NCBI GenBank assembly: GCA_022710165.1 | Contig: JAKLHL010000022.1 | Span: forward strand, 1 to 12,715 | Length of the DNA: 12,715 nt | DNA from: Bdellovibrionales bacterium | GTDB lineage: Bacteria; Bdellovibrionota; JAFGOL01 | Direction: 5' to 3' | Part shown: one piece after another, positions 1 through 7,203 of the stretch | Position numbering within the stretch: position 1 is the first letter of the stretch | How the letters are laid out: every line of letters begins with the position of its first letter | Position numbers and translations under genes: made by a program | Notes under the pieces: generated by a model | What the model saw: the letters and a program-made list of their open reading frames with translations, nothing else | Databases searched by the model: none | What the model was told of the DNA's origin: nothing

Positions 1-1113
1 GTTTGAAGCTTTTCCAGGAGCGTAGAGTATGCCGCTGTCCCTTATTACCTTCATAGCCTCTAATGTACATGAAAGGTTTGAACCTTCTGTTATGTACTTA
101 CAGCCGTTCTTTATGAGTTCTTTTGCATCGTTGTCATCCAACTCGTTCTGTGTAGCGCAAGGAAGAGCTATGTCACACTTAACGCTCCAAGGACGTTTAC
201 CAGCAGTAAATTTTACGCCGCTGAACTTGTCCGCATAGTCCTTTACCATATCTCTGCAGCTTGCTCTCATTTCTAACATGTAGGCTATCTTTTCTTCATC
301 CATGCCTTTCTCGTCATGAACAAAACCATCAGGTCCGGATATTGTAACGACCTTTGCTCCAAGTTGTGTCGCTTTCTGAGCAGCACCCCAAGCAACGTTA
401 CCGAAACCAGATATAGCTACGGTCTTTCCTTCCATGCTCTCGCCCTTGGTCTTTAACATCTCTTCTGTAAAGTAAACTACGCCGTAACCTGTTGCTTCTG
501 GACGTATCAAACTTCCGCCCCAATTCCTACCTTTTCCGGTGAGAACGCCTTCAAATTTATTTGCTAGTCTCTTGTACTGTCCGAACATGTAACCAACTTC
601 TCTTCCACCTACACCAATATCACCTGCAGGAACGTCAGCATCTGCGTTGATGTGCCTAAAGAGCTCTGTCATGAAGCTCTGGCAGAAACGCATAACTTCT
701 GCTTCTGATTTTCCTTTAGGATCAAAGTCAGAACCGCCCTTTCCGCCGCCCATAGGGAGAGTGGTTAGAGCGTTCTTGAATATCTGTTCAAAGCCAAGGA
801 ACTTTATTATGCTTAAAGTTACTGATGGGTGGAACCTTAGTCCGCCCTTGTAAGGTCCTATAGCGCTGTTGAACTGTACTCTGTAACCTCTGTTAACATG
901 TACTTTACCTTTGTCATCCATCCATGGAACCCTAAAGATTATCTGTCTTTCAGGCTCTACTATCCTCTCAAGGATGTTAGCTGTGCGGTACTCAGGATGC
1001 TTTTCAATGACAGGCTCTAAAGAATCAAAAACTTCTCTTACGGCCTGAAGGAACTCTGTTTCATTTGGGTTCCTTTTTTTCACGATCTCAAAAACTTCAT
1101 TTGTGTAAGACAC
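1..1113 (-). CDS. gdhA: Glutamate dehydrogenase, hexameric class I (C-terminus cut by window edge)
   Basis: Cytosolic enzyme that interconverts 2-oxoglutarate plus ammonium with glutamate. The 371 visible residues align from end to end with bacterial class I GDH (about 445-450 residues), so roughly 75 C-terminal residues lie beyond the left edge. Visible motifs: GPYKGGLRFHPS (substrate Lys89), TTLPMGGGKGGSDFDP (Lys113, catalytic Lys125), VPAGDIGVGGRE (catalytic Asp165), and the Rossmann loop SGFGNVAWG (235-243). Coenzyme-site residues Phe237, Pro261 and Asp262 (SGFGN, SGPDG) match those of the NAD-dependent C. symbiosum enzyme rather than the Ser-type residues of the NADP enzyme of E. coli, so NAD preference is possible. 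The start is GTG at 1113-1111, chosen because AGGAGG (1128-1123) sits 9 bases upstream and the N-terminus then fits the family. It follows the REC-PPDK gene on the same strand but has its own promoter. Confidence 0.96.
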   Translation of the reverse strand, partial: MSYTNEVFEIVKKRNPNETEFLQAVREVFDSLEPVIEKHPEYRTANILERIVEPERQIIFRVPWMDDKGKVHVNRGYRVQFNSAIGPYKGGLRFHPSVTLSIIKFLGFEQIFKNALTTLPMGGGKGGSDFDPKGKSEAEVMRFCQSFMTELFRHINADADVPAGDIGVGGREVGYMFGQYKRLANKFEGVLTGKGRNWGGSLIRPEATGYGVVYFTEEMLKTKGESMEGKTVAISGFGNVAWGAAQKATQLGAKVVTISGPDGFVHDEKGMDEEKIAYMLEMRASCRDMVKDYADKFSGVKFTAGKRPWSVKCDIALPCATQNELDDNDAKELIKNGCKYITEGSNLSCTLEAMKVIRDSGILYAPGKASN

Positions 1114-1122
1114 GTCAATATT

Positions 1123-1128
1123 CCTCCT
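1123..1128 (-). promoter_or_regulatory. Ribosome binding site of gdhA
   Basis: A perfect AGGAGG on the minus strand, 9 bases before a GTG codon. It decides the non-ATG start of gdhA; the next in-frame ATG lies far inside the conserved protein. Confidence 0.8.
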
Positions 1129-1152
1129 GGATTATTTTGCAAACAGTAATGC

Positions 1153-1181
1153 TTTATAGGACCAAAGCCCCAATATGTAAA
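1153..1181 (-). promoter_or_regulatory. Sigma70-like promoter of gdhA
   Basis: On the minus strand TTTACA (1181-1176, 5 of 6 matches to TTGACA) is followed after exactly 17 bases by TATAAA (1158-1153, 5 of 6 matches to TATAAT). Transcription would start near 1146, giving a leader of about 33 bases before the GTG start. It lies in the 105-base gap between the REC-PPDK gene and gdhA, so gdhA can be transcribed independently of the upstream gene. Apart from this promoter and the RBS nothing else is evident in that gap, and no convincing terminator for the upstream gene was seen. Confidence 0.6.
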
Positions 1182-1218
1182 GCAAAGATGCTGTATATGT
1201 CTTGAATGCTTGATTTAT

Positions 1219-4155
1219 TTAAGGTTTTAGTATTGTGGCAATACCTTTTCTTCCATTGAGTATCACATCGAATGGTGTGCTGGAATATATATGTCTAACG
1301 AACTCGGTCTCATATACAGCAGGCTGTGTATCAAGCCATTCCCAATCCACGAACTCCTCATATTTATTCGCAGGTATGGTAAGGTACCCAATCCCCAGCG
1401 ATGTTATGTTATGAAAGAAATGTGAACCGTGTGAAGGATCTATGTTGAAGTTCTCAAGAGCGGCCTCAACCAGTACTTTAACGTGTGAGATCTGACTCCA
1501 GTTAACCGGTATCCCCAGCCACGGGTCTGAGGTCCCCCAGCGTCCAAGTCCTATGTATATGGCCCCGTTCTTTAGACGGGCATTAACTGAACCTATCTGT
1601 TCCGCTATCTTCATCGTGTTGGCAGGGTCGAAACCATTTGCTTTTACATAAACTACGTCGTTTATGTTCTTTATTATGCCGTTCCCTAAAGAGTGCCTGC
1701 TGGAACATAGCACCTTACTATGTGCTACATCCAATAATTCAACCTCGGTGAGCTCTTTCCCTGATATCATCGGACGTATCTGGAGGAAATAGAACTTATG
1801 CTTTTGTCCTTTCTTTTTTGCAAGTTCTACGGCGAACTCTATCTCTACAGGGCTCCCAAGTCCGGTCTTCCCTATCTCTAGCACATCGTTCAAAAGTTCG
1901 CTCAGCGGGAACATCTCATCCTTCAATATGTGTGCGAATGAAACGAACTTTAGACCATTGTGGTGTATACCATCCTTGATCGTGTCGTTCTCTAGATCAT
2001 AAACACTTCCAATAGACTCAAGGGTCCCGTCCTTCTCGGCCCTTGAAAGAGGCTCTTTCACGAGAGTTGAGCCTTCATCCATTGAAAGAGATATTTCTTT
2101 ATCCTTTAGATTGAGTGCGTAAAAATCCCTTTGCGTGTTCTTTATGGAGAAGTCACCAGAGTCTAGTTGAGGAAGTATCTGAGGGTACTTTGGCGAGAAC
2201 TGGAGTGTGTTCTGTCCTTCCATTATCGCCTTTCCAAGTCCGAGGGCCACATATGCTATTCCATCCTCATGTTTCATGTGAGAGACAGGGAAGAAGTTAA
2301 TGCTCCTTACTACGCCGGAGAAATCAGGATAGAAAAGGTCGTCGTATTTTCTTCCTACGACCTGTTGTATTATAACTCCCATTTTCTCTTCTTCGATCCT
2401 GTTTGAGGTCGCCTCAAGGTATGCTTTTGCAGGCTGATAATATGCAGAGGCATATGTAAGTTTTATTGCGGAGATGAGCTGTTCTAGCCTTACATTTATA
2501 TCTTTGTGCGCGTTTGGCAGCATATAGGTGGAATATATTCCCGCGAACGGCTGTGCATGAGAATCCTCTAAGAGGCTGGAAGACCTTACGGCCAGCGGCC
2601 ACTCTATGTGCTTAAGGAAAGCGTGAAGGCTTTCCCTGAGCTCATCGCTTATCTTTGCATTAAGGAACAGCTGCTCTATTTTTTTGTCATTATGTTCTTC
2701 TACGGCTATCCTTGCCAGGTCATTTTCCCTGATGAACTTGTCGAACTGGTCTGTGGATATTACTATAGTGTATGGTATCTTTATCTCTACGTCGGGATAT
2801 TTGTTCTGGATCTTCTTTGACATTTCCTGGGCGAGCAGTGCGTTTATGAAAGCAATGCCCCTTGCTTTTCCGCCCAGCGAACCTGTACCTATCCTGTTAA
2901 AATTGCATTCACCACTGAAAGTCTCACAAGAGAACTCTGCTATTATGCCCTTTTGAGATTCTCTTCTTGTAGCTGAAAGTGATCTTATGAGGTCCTGCCT
3001 TAATTCCTCGATGCTGTTAAAGTCCTCTACTTTTCTTGGCCTTAGTTCGCTTGCCAGCATGAACTCTCCTCTGGCCATCAACCATATAGAGAAGTGGTTC
3101 CTTTGAGCGTGGTATTTTATGGATTCATCCGGTACCGTCTTTAATAATTCTTCAAGCTCCTTCATGTTGGCGGCAATGCCTACTATCTCACCGCTTGGCA
3201 TCCTAAAGATGAACTCTCCAAAACCAAGGTCCCTTCTTAAGAAGTTCCCAAGTTCCTGCAGTAAGAGCGGGGAGTTCTTGTCGATGAAAGAGGCTCCAAG
3301 ACTGTTGGCCTTCCACCTGTTCTCTGGTTCGTTCGAGTGTAGTATGACCGGGAGGTCAGGGGCGTTCTCTTTTACTCTCTTTATGAGCTCAAAACCTGCT
3401 TCTGGGTCAGTAACACCGTTCCTTGGGAACCTTACGTCAGAGATCATGCCTATCAGATAATCCTTGTATTCATCACAGATCTTTACAGCGTCTTCAAAGT
3501 CAGAGGCCAGCAAGACCTTGGGCCTTGTCCTCATCCTGAATATCTTGTTCTCTCTGGTCAAACTGTTAGAGATGAGAGCCCTTGTCTGGGCCATTATCTC
3601 AAAATATAGGAGCGGCAGGAAAGAGGAATAGTTCTTTATTGAGTCCTCCACTACGACGATAACTCTTACATTTGCTATTTCAGTATCATGCTTGGCGTTA
3701 AGTTTGTCCTCTATCAGTTTTATTATGGCCAGGAATATCTTTGTATCGCCGTTCCATGCAAAGATGCCGTCAAAACTCTTTTGAAGCTCCTCTTTTGGCA
3801 TTGGAGGTATCCTGTTTGGTGCGTGGGTCAAAAGTACTGTAGATATATGAGGATATTCCTTTTTTATGTTCTTGCAGAAATCAACAACATCCACCTCAAG
3901 CTGAAGTGTGGTTATCAGCATGTCGTAGTTCTTCTTTTTCAGCATCTCCATGGCTTTATCGGCAGACTCAACCTGGGTTATCCTTGGAGCATATGTTAAG
4001 TGAAAGTCAGAGAACTCGCTGAATATCTTTTCAGAAAGCTGTCCGTCCTCTTCAAATATGAAAGCGTCATAAAGACTGGATACGAGCAGTATCTCTTGAA
4101 CATGATAGGGCTGGAGCTCGTAAAAACCTTTTAGCTTTGGTTTGAATGTAGCCAT
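1219..4155 (-). CDS. Two-receiver / PPDK-type ATP-grasp protein without swivel domain
   Basis: 978 residues, predicted cytosolic, function unknown. Residues about 20-150 resemble a receiver domain but have Thr (ITTLQL, 81-86) where the phospho-acceptor Asp is expected. Residues about 163-308 form a second receiver with VVVEDS (acidic pair Glu170/Asp171), phospho-acceptor Asp240 (MISDVRFPRNG), Ser274 and Lys293 (IDKNSP); it carries an insertion after the first strand. Residues about 420-800 form the pyruvate phosphate dikinase/PEP synthase ATP-binding domain: GTGSLGGKARG (Lys430), PLAVRSSSLLEDS (Arg524), ALGLGKAIMEG, EIEF (Glu771, Glu773) and LQIRP (Gln792, Arg794), all ATP-site positions of PPDK. 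The phosphohistidine motif (TSHxA type) and the PEP/pyruvate barrel are absent. Residues 800-978 are instead an unfamiliar domain with GLGRWGTSDPWLGIP and a His909/His912/His915 cluster. No clear Shine-Dalgarno precedes the ATG. It is divergent from the nitroreductase operon and upstream of gdhA. Confidence 0.88.
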   Translation of the reverse strand: MATFKPKLKGFYELQPYHVQEILLVSSLYDAFIFEEDGQLSEKIFSEFSDFHLTYAPRITQVESADKAMEMLKKKNYDMLITTLQLEVDVVDFCKNIKKEYPHISTVLLTHAPNRIPPMPKEELQKSFDGIFAWNGDTKIFLAIIKLIEDKLNAKHDTEIANVRVIVVVEDSIKNYSSFLPLLYFEIMAQTRALISNSLTRENKIFRMRTRPKVLLASDFEDAVKICDEYKDYLIGMISDVRFPRNGVTDPEAGFELIKRVKENAPDLPVILHSNEPENRWKANSLGASFIDKNSPLLLQELGNFLRRDLGFGEFIFRMPSGEIVGIAANMKELEELLKTVPDESIKYHAQRNHFSIWLMARGEFMLASELRPRKVEDFNSIEELRQDLIRSLSATRRESQKGIIAEFSCETFSGECNFNRIGTGSLGGKARGIAFINALLAQEMSKKIQNKYPDVEIKIPYTIVISTDQFDKFIRENDLARIAVEEHNDKKIEQLFLNAKISDELRESLHAFLKHIEWPLAVRSSSLLEDSHAQPFAGIYSTYMLPNAHKDINVRLEQLISAIKLTYASAYYQPAKAYLEATSNRIEEEKMGVIIQQVVGRKYDDLFYPDFSGVVRSINFFPVSHMKHEDGIAYVALGLGKAIMEGQNTLQFSPKYPQILPQLDSGDFSIKNTQRDFYALNLKDKEISLSMDEGSTLVKEPLSRAEKDGTLESIGSVYDLENDTIKDGIHHNGLKFVSFAHILKDEMFPLSELLNDVLEIGKTGLGSPVEIEFAVELAKKKGQKHKFYFLQIRPMISGKELTEVELLDVAHSKVLCSSRHSLGNGIIKNINDVVYVKANGFDPANTMKIAEQIGSVNARLKNGAIYIGLGRWGTSDPWLGIPVNWSQISHVKVLVEAALENFNIDPSHGSHFFHNITSLGIGYLTIPANKYEEFVDWEWLDTQPAVYETEFVRHIYSSTPFDVILNGRKGIATILKP

Positions 4156-4215
4156 CTTTGTAAATATAGGCTGAATTCCATATTTATGGTATATCTTTTT
4201 TTTGAGGGGGTGCTT
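4156..4215. promoter_or_regulatory. Divergent intergenic control region
   Basis: Sixty AT-rich bases separate the ATG of the REC-PPDK gene (minus) from the chosen ATG of the nitroreductase (plus), so promoters for both must lie here or in the flanking coding ends. On the plus strand TTGTAA (4158-4163) is followed 17 bases later by TATTTA (4181-4186); both are weak matches to sigma70 boxes. No convincing minus-strand promoter was found. The promoter assignment is tentative; the divergent arrangement itself is clear. Confidence 0.3.
4204..4210 (+). promoter_or_regulatory. Ribosome binding site that fixes the nitroreductase start
   Basis: GAGGGGG lies 5 bases before ATG at 4216. An in-frame upstream ATG at 4186 would put this purine run inside the coding region and add ten residues not typical of the family, so 4216 is preferred. 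Confidence 0.65.
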
Positions 4216-4749
4216 ATGTATTCCGTACTTGATATCATAAAGCTCAGAAAGAGCGTCAGGGCCTATGAAAAGGATAAAAATATAAGCGATAAAGACCTTA
4301 ACACCATACTTGAAGGGGCAAGGTTCTCTCAGTCAGCAAAGAACATACAAGACTGGAAACTCCTTGTGGTAAAGGAAAGGGAGACTTTTAGACAATTGGT
4401 CCCAGCATGCAAGGACCAGTCTTTCATAGCGGATGCTTCATGTGTTATAGCGGCTTGTTCTGCTGACACAGATTATTTAATGACATGCGGACAGCCTGCT
4501 TATACGGTCGATGTTTCCATTGCCGTCTCGAACATGTCCCTTGTTGCGGCCGAGCTTGGTATAGGGTCTTGCTGGCTTGGGGCTTTCTTCGAGGATAGGG
4601 TTAAGGAAGTGTTAGGCATACCTTCAAAGGTCAGGGTCGTAGCCATACTTGTGCTTGGTTATCCGGCAGGCAAAAAACTATCAGAAGTAGTTACGACTAC
4701 CAGAAAGGATGTTAAAGAAATAGTAAGTTATGATAAATGGGGTTTTTAG
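4216..4749 (+). CDS. Nitroreductase-family FMN oxidoreductase
   Basis: 177 residues, the usual length of a small single-domain nitroreductase; a cytosolic flavoprotein expected to use NAD(P)H to reduce nitroaromatics, quinones or other small acceptors. The natural substrate cannot be read from the sequence. Evidence is the N-terminal FMN-binding segment DIIKLRKSVRAY, the ARFSQSAKNIQDWKLLVV segment (the family's 'PSA.N.QPW' region, with QDW here), the GIGSCWLGAF motif near residue 120 and ILVLGYPAGKK near the C-terminus. It is the first gene of a five-gene plus-strand operon; its TAG stop (4747-4749) overlaps the Shine-Dalgarno of the phosphatase. A start at 4186 (187 residues) is possible but less likely. 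The link to metal transport is by position only. Confidence 0.88.
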   Translation: MYSVLDIIKLRKSVRAYEKDKNISDKDLNTILEGARFSQSAKNIQDWKLLVVKERETFRQLVPACKDQSFIADASCVIAACSADTDYLMTCGQPAYTVDVSIAVSNMSLVAAELGIGSCWLGAFFEDRVKEVLGIPSKVRVVAILVLGYPAGKKLSEVVTTTRKDVKEIVSYDKWGF

Positions 4750-4753
4750 GAGG
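4748..4753 (+). promoter_or_regulatory. Ribosome binding site of the alkaline phosphatase, overlapping upstream stop
   Basis: AGGAGG begins within the nitroreductase stop codon (TAGGAGG) and lies 6 bases before ATG 4760. It shows that the phosphatase starts at 4760 and not at the in-frame ATG 4730 inside the nitroreductase, and it suggests translational coupling. Confidence 0.8.
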
Positions 4754-4759
4754 ACATAC

Positions 4760-5908
4760 ATGAAAAAGAGATTGATGGTTCTTACGATCTTATTACTTAT
4801 AGCCGGCAGTTTTGCCGTACAGGCACAGGAAACACCAAAAGAAAATAAGGCTAAGTACGTTTTCTATTTTATAGGTGATGGAATGGGCTTTGCGGAAGTG
4901 AATGCTACAGAAGCCTACCTGGCAGCAAAGAAAGGAAAGATAGGGATAGAAAAGCTGTCATTCACAAAATTCCCGAACTTTGGCATGGCAACTACTTTTG
5001 CAGCGAACAGATATATAACAGATTCAGCGGCGGCAGGTACTGCTCTCTCAACCGGCAGCAAGACTAATGTTGAGACTGTGGGTGTGGATCCTTCAAAGAA
5101 AAAGCTCAGAAATATTGCTGAAATGGCAAAGGCGTCCGGCATGAAGGTCGGTGTTATTACCACGGTAAACATGAATGACGCTACTCCTTCCACTTTTTAT
5201 GCACATCAGCCTCACAGAAAAATGTACAAAGAGATAACAACAGACCTTTTGAACAGCAGCTATGACCTTTTTGCAGGCGGTGGTTTAAAGAACGCAGATG
5301 CAAAAGAAGCTTTGATAGCTAAGGGATATAAAGTTACTTCAAGTAGAAAAGATTTTGCATCGATAAAGAAAGGCTCCGGAAAAGTTTATGCTATGTGTCC
5401 TAACCTTGACAAGGATATGGCATGCAGGTTCTCTATAGAGCAAGACTCCAGCGATATAAAATTAAAGGAGTTCGTATCAAAGGCGATAGAGGTGCTGGAT
5501 AATCCTAACGGTTTCTTTATAATGACAGAGGCTGGAAAGATAGATTGGGCCAACCACGCAAATGATGCCTCTGCAGCTATCAAGGATATCCTGGCACTTA
5601 ACGAGGCTGTAAAGGAAGCCATCAAGTTCTACGAAAAACATCCGGACCAGACCATTATAGTCGTTACCTCTGATCATGAGACTGGCGGTTTTGCCCAGGG
5701 CTCTAATAAGACAGAATATGAAAGTGACTTCAGCCTTTTGGATAAAAGACCTGTGCCAGAAAAAGCCGGTATTTCATGGACCACTCATTCCCATACAGGG
5801 ATGCCGGTCGGTGTTTTTTCTGTCGGCATGGGGACAGAGAACTTAAGAGGATATATAGACAATACCACCATACCAAAGACCATTATCTCTTTAATGGGTG
5901 TTAAATGA
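4760..5908 (+). CDS. Secreted alkaline phosphatase (PhoA superfamily)
   Basis: 382-residue precursor of a periplasmic or secreted phosphomonoesterase. Residues 1-22 are a Sec signal peptide (MKKR, hydrophobic core, VQA-Q cleavage site). The metal and catalytic set is complete: Asp40 (IGDGMGF), nucleophile Ser89 (ITDSAAAGTAL), Asp140/Thr142 (NDATPSTFYAH), Glu257, Asp262 and His266 (EAGKIDWANHAND), Asp305/His306 (VTSDHETGGF) and His345 (HSHTG). Compared with E. coli PhoA, the position of Asp153 is kept as Asp140, whereas Lys328 is replaced by Trp263. Such changes near the third metal site are known to alter metal preference and activity in the superfamily. The protein is shorter than E. coli PhoA (about 470). 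It is second in the operon and its TGA overlaps the permease ATG as ATGA. No Pho box was recognised, so phosphate control is not established. Confidence 0.95.
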   Translation: MKKRLMVLTILLLIAGSFAVQAQETPKENKAKYVFYFIGDGMGFAEVNATEAYLAAKKGKIGIEKLSFTKFPNFGMATTFAANRYITDSAAAGTALSTGSKTNVETVGVDPSKKKLRNIAEMAKASGMKVGVITTVNMNDATPSTFYAHQPHRKMYKEITTDLLNSSYDLFAGGGLKNADAKEALIAKGYKVTSSRKDFASIKKGSGKVYAMCPNLDKDMACRFSIEQDSSDIKLKEFVSKAIEVLDNPNGFFIMTEAGKIDWANHANDASAAIKDILALNEAVKEAIKFYEKHPDQTIIVVTSDHETGGFAQGSNKTEYESDFSLLDKRPVPEKAGISWTTHSHTGMPVGVFSVGMGTENLRGYIDNTTIPKTIISLMGVK

Positions 5909-6948
5909 TCAAGGGCCTTCTTCTTGTTACATGGGAACTCCTAAGGGAGATGTCCCCGTACCTTTTACTTGGCTTCACAGCGGCGGGAATACTTAAGGTC
6001 ATAATACCTGAGTCCTTGATATTTAGATATCTTTCTGGCAAGAAATGGACGACAGTTGTTAATGCTTCTTTGGTTGGAGTGCCGTTGCCACTTTGTTCCT
6101 GTGGAGTGATACCCGTAGTTGCGCATCTTAGGAAGATGGGAGTAAAAAGAGGCGCCATACTTTCTTTTTTGACCTCTACCCCGACCACTGGAGTAGATTC
6201 CATTTTTGCGACATATTCGTTGATGGGAGGTCTTTTTACCATTTTAAGGGTCTTGGCCGCTTTCACGATAGGGATATTCTCTGGCCTTATGGTAAACCTG
6301 CTCCCTTCCAAAGAGGACAATATCAAGGTCGAGGAACCGGTAAAATGCAAGAACTGCGAACCAAAGGGGGCTAGACTAAGCATAAAGAAGGCGTTCAAAT
6401 ATGCTTACTTTGACCTTATAGATGATATTGCTAAGTGGCTCGTAATTGGTATCGTTGCAGGAGGCATGATAAACTATTTTGTGCCTCAGGAGTTCATAGA
6501 GCAGTACCTCTCTAATCCATTGATCTCGTATTCCCTTATGCTTGCCATAGGGATACCGATGTACGTTTGCTCTACAGGCTCAATACCTATTGCGGCATCA
6601 TTGATAATGAAAGGGATGAGCCCGGGAGCGGGGCTGGTGTTCTTGATAGCGGGGCCTGCTACCAATACAGCGACAATGTCTTTTGTGGGTGGGAAGTTCG
6701 GGTTTAAGACCCTTGCGGTCTATCTTTTTTCCATAGCTGCTGGCGCTATCATTTGGGGACTTGCGCTTGATCGTCTTTGGCCGAGCCTTGGCTCGAACCT
6801 TGTGATGACCCTCCATCATCATATGCATGGTGCTTCAGGCTCTATCTGGGACATAAAGACGATATCGGCTGTGCTGCTGCTTTTGCTCATGCTGGTTAGC
6901 TTTCTGTCTAAAAATGGATTGCGTTTTTCTAGCGATACTAATAAATAG
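5905..6948 (+). CDS. SO_0444 / ArsP-type metal permease (DUF318 family)
   Basis: 347-residue polytopic inner-membrane protein. It matches the ArsP_1/DUF318 permease family, in particular the subgroup named after SO_0444 and annotated as Cu/Zn efflux. Two inverted halves are visible: GVPLPLCSCGVIPVVAHLRK (Cys64, Cys66) followed by SFLTSTPTTGVDSI, and GIPMYVCSTGSIPIAASLI (Cys222) followed by IAGPATNTATMSF. About eight to ten hydrophobic segments occur, the last near 320-336. The cytosolic loop between the halves has a CKNC motif (Cys148, Cys151), and LHHHMHG (His304-His308) lies before the last helix; both look like metal-binding sites. Start is ATG 5905, overlapping the phosphatase stop by 4 bases with no strong Shine-Dalgarno, consistent with translational coupling. 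feoA starts 6 bases after its stop. Substrate (Zn, Cu, Fe, or As/Sb species) and direction are inferred from family only. Confidence 0.88.
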   Translation: MIKGLLLVTWELLREMSPYLLLGFTAAGILKVIIPESLIFRYLSGKKWTTVVNASLVGVPLPLCSCGVIPVVAHLRKMGVKRGAILSFLTSTPTTGVDSIFATYSLMGGLFTILRVLAAFTIGIFSGLMVNLLPSKEDNIKVEEPVKCKNCEPKGARLSIKKAFKYAYFDLIDDIAKWLVIGIVAGGMINYFVPQEFIEQYLSNPLISYSLMLAIGIPMYVCSTGSIPIAASLIMKGMSPGAGLVFLIAGPATNTATMSFVGGKFGFKTLAVYLFSIAAGAIIWGLALDRLWPSLGSNLVMTLHHHMHGASGSIWDIKTISAVLLLLLMLVSFLSKNGLRFSSDTNK

Positions 6949-6954
6949 TTAATT

Positions 6955-7203
6955 ATGACATCAAGACACACAGTTCTAAAAGACCTCCCTTGCGGCATAG
7001 ACGCAGAGATAATGGGCATAGACGGTGGAGCAGGCATACAGGCCAGGCTTAGGGCCCTTGGGCTTTGCGAGGGTAAAAAGGTCCAAAAGCTTTGCAATGT
7101 AAGGATGGGTGGACCTGTAATAATAATGATAGACAGAGCACAGGTTGCCATAGGCAAAAGAATGGCAGAAAAAATAATAGTGAGACCTCTTGATGCAAAA
7201 TAA
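6955..7203 (+). CDS. feoA: FeoA, small cytosolic Feo component
   Basis: 82 residues with the SH3-like FeoA fold pattern: LKDLPCGIDAEIMGI, then GIQARLRALGLCEGKKVQKL, then GGPVIIMIDRAQVAIGKRMAEKIIVRPL. FeoA is required for or stimulates Fe(II) uptake by FeoB; its exact biochemical role is unsettled. The gene starts 6 bases after the permease stop with no recognisable Shine-Dalgarno, so it probably depends on coupled translation. It overlaps feoB by 11 bases. FeoA and FeoB are separate proteins here, not fused as in some bacteria. Confidence 0.92.
   Translation: MTSRHTVLKDLPCGIDAEIMGIDGGAGIQARLRALGLCEGKKVQKLCNVRMGGPVIIMIDRAQVAIGKRMAEKIIVRPLDAK

Noticed and set aside
3119..3460. Plus-strand frame of 113 codons inside the REC-PPDK gene
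   Set aside because: It is opposite the conserved second receiver domain and has no RBS or family resemblance.
4165..4200. Fur- or DtxR-type operator ahead of the feo operon
   Set aside because: The region is AT-rich, but no convincing 19-bp inverted repeat of either type could be read by eye.
5901..6398. Open minus-strand frame of 165 codons opposite the permease
   Set aside because: It lies entirely opposite a clear permease gene, has no ribosome binding site and no recognisable protein features.
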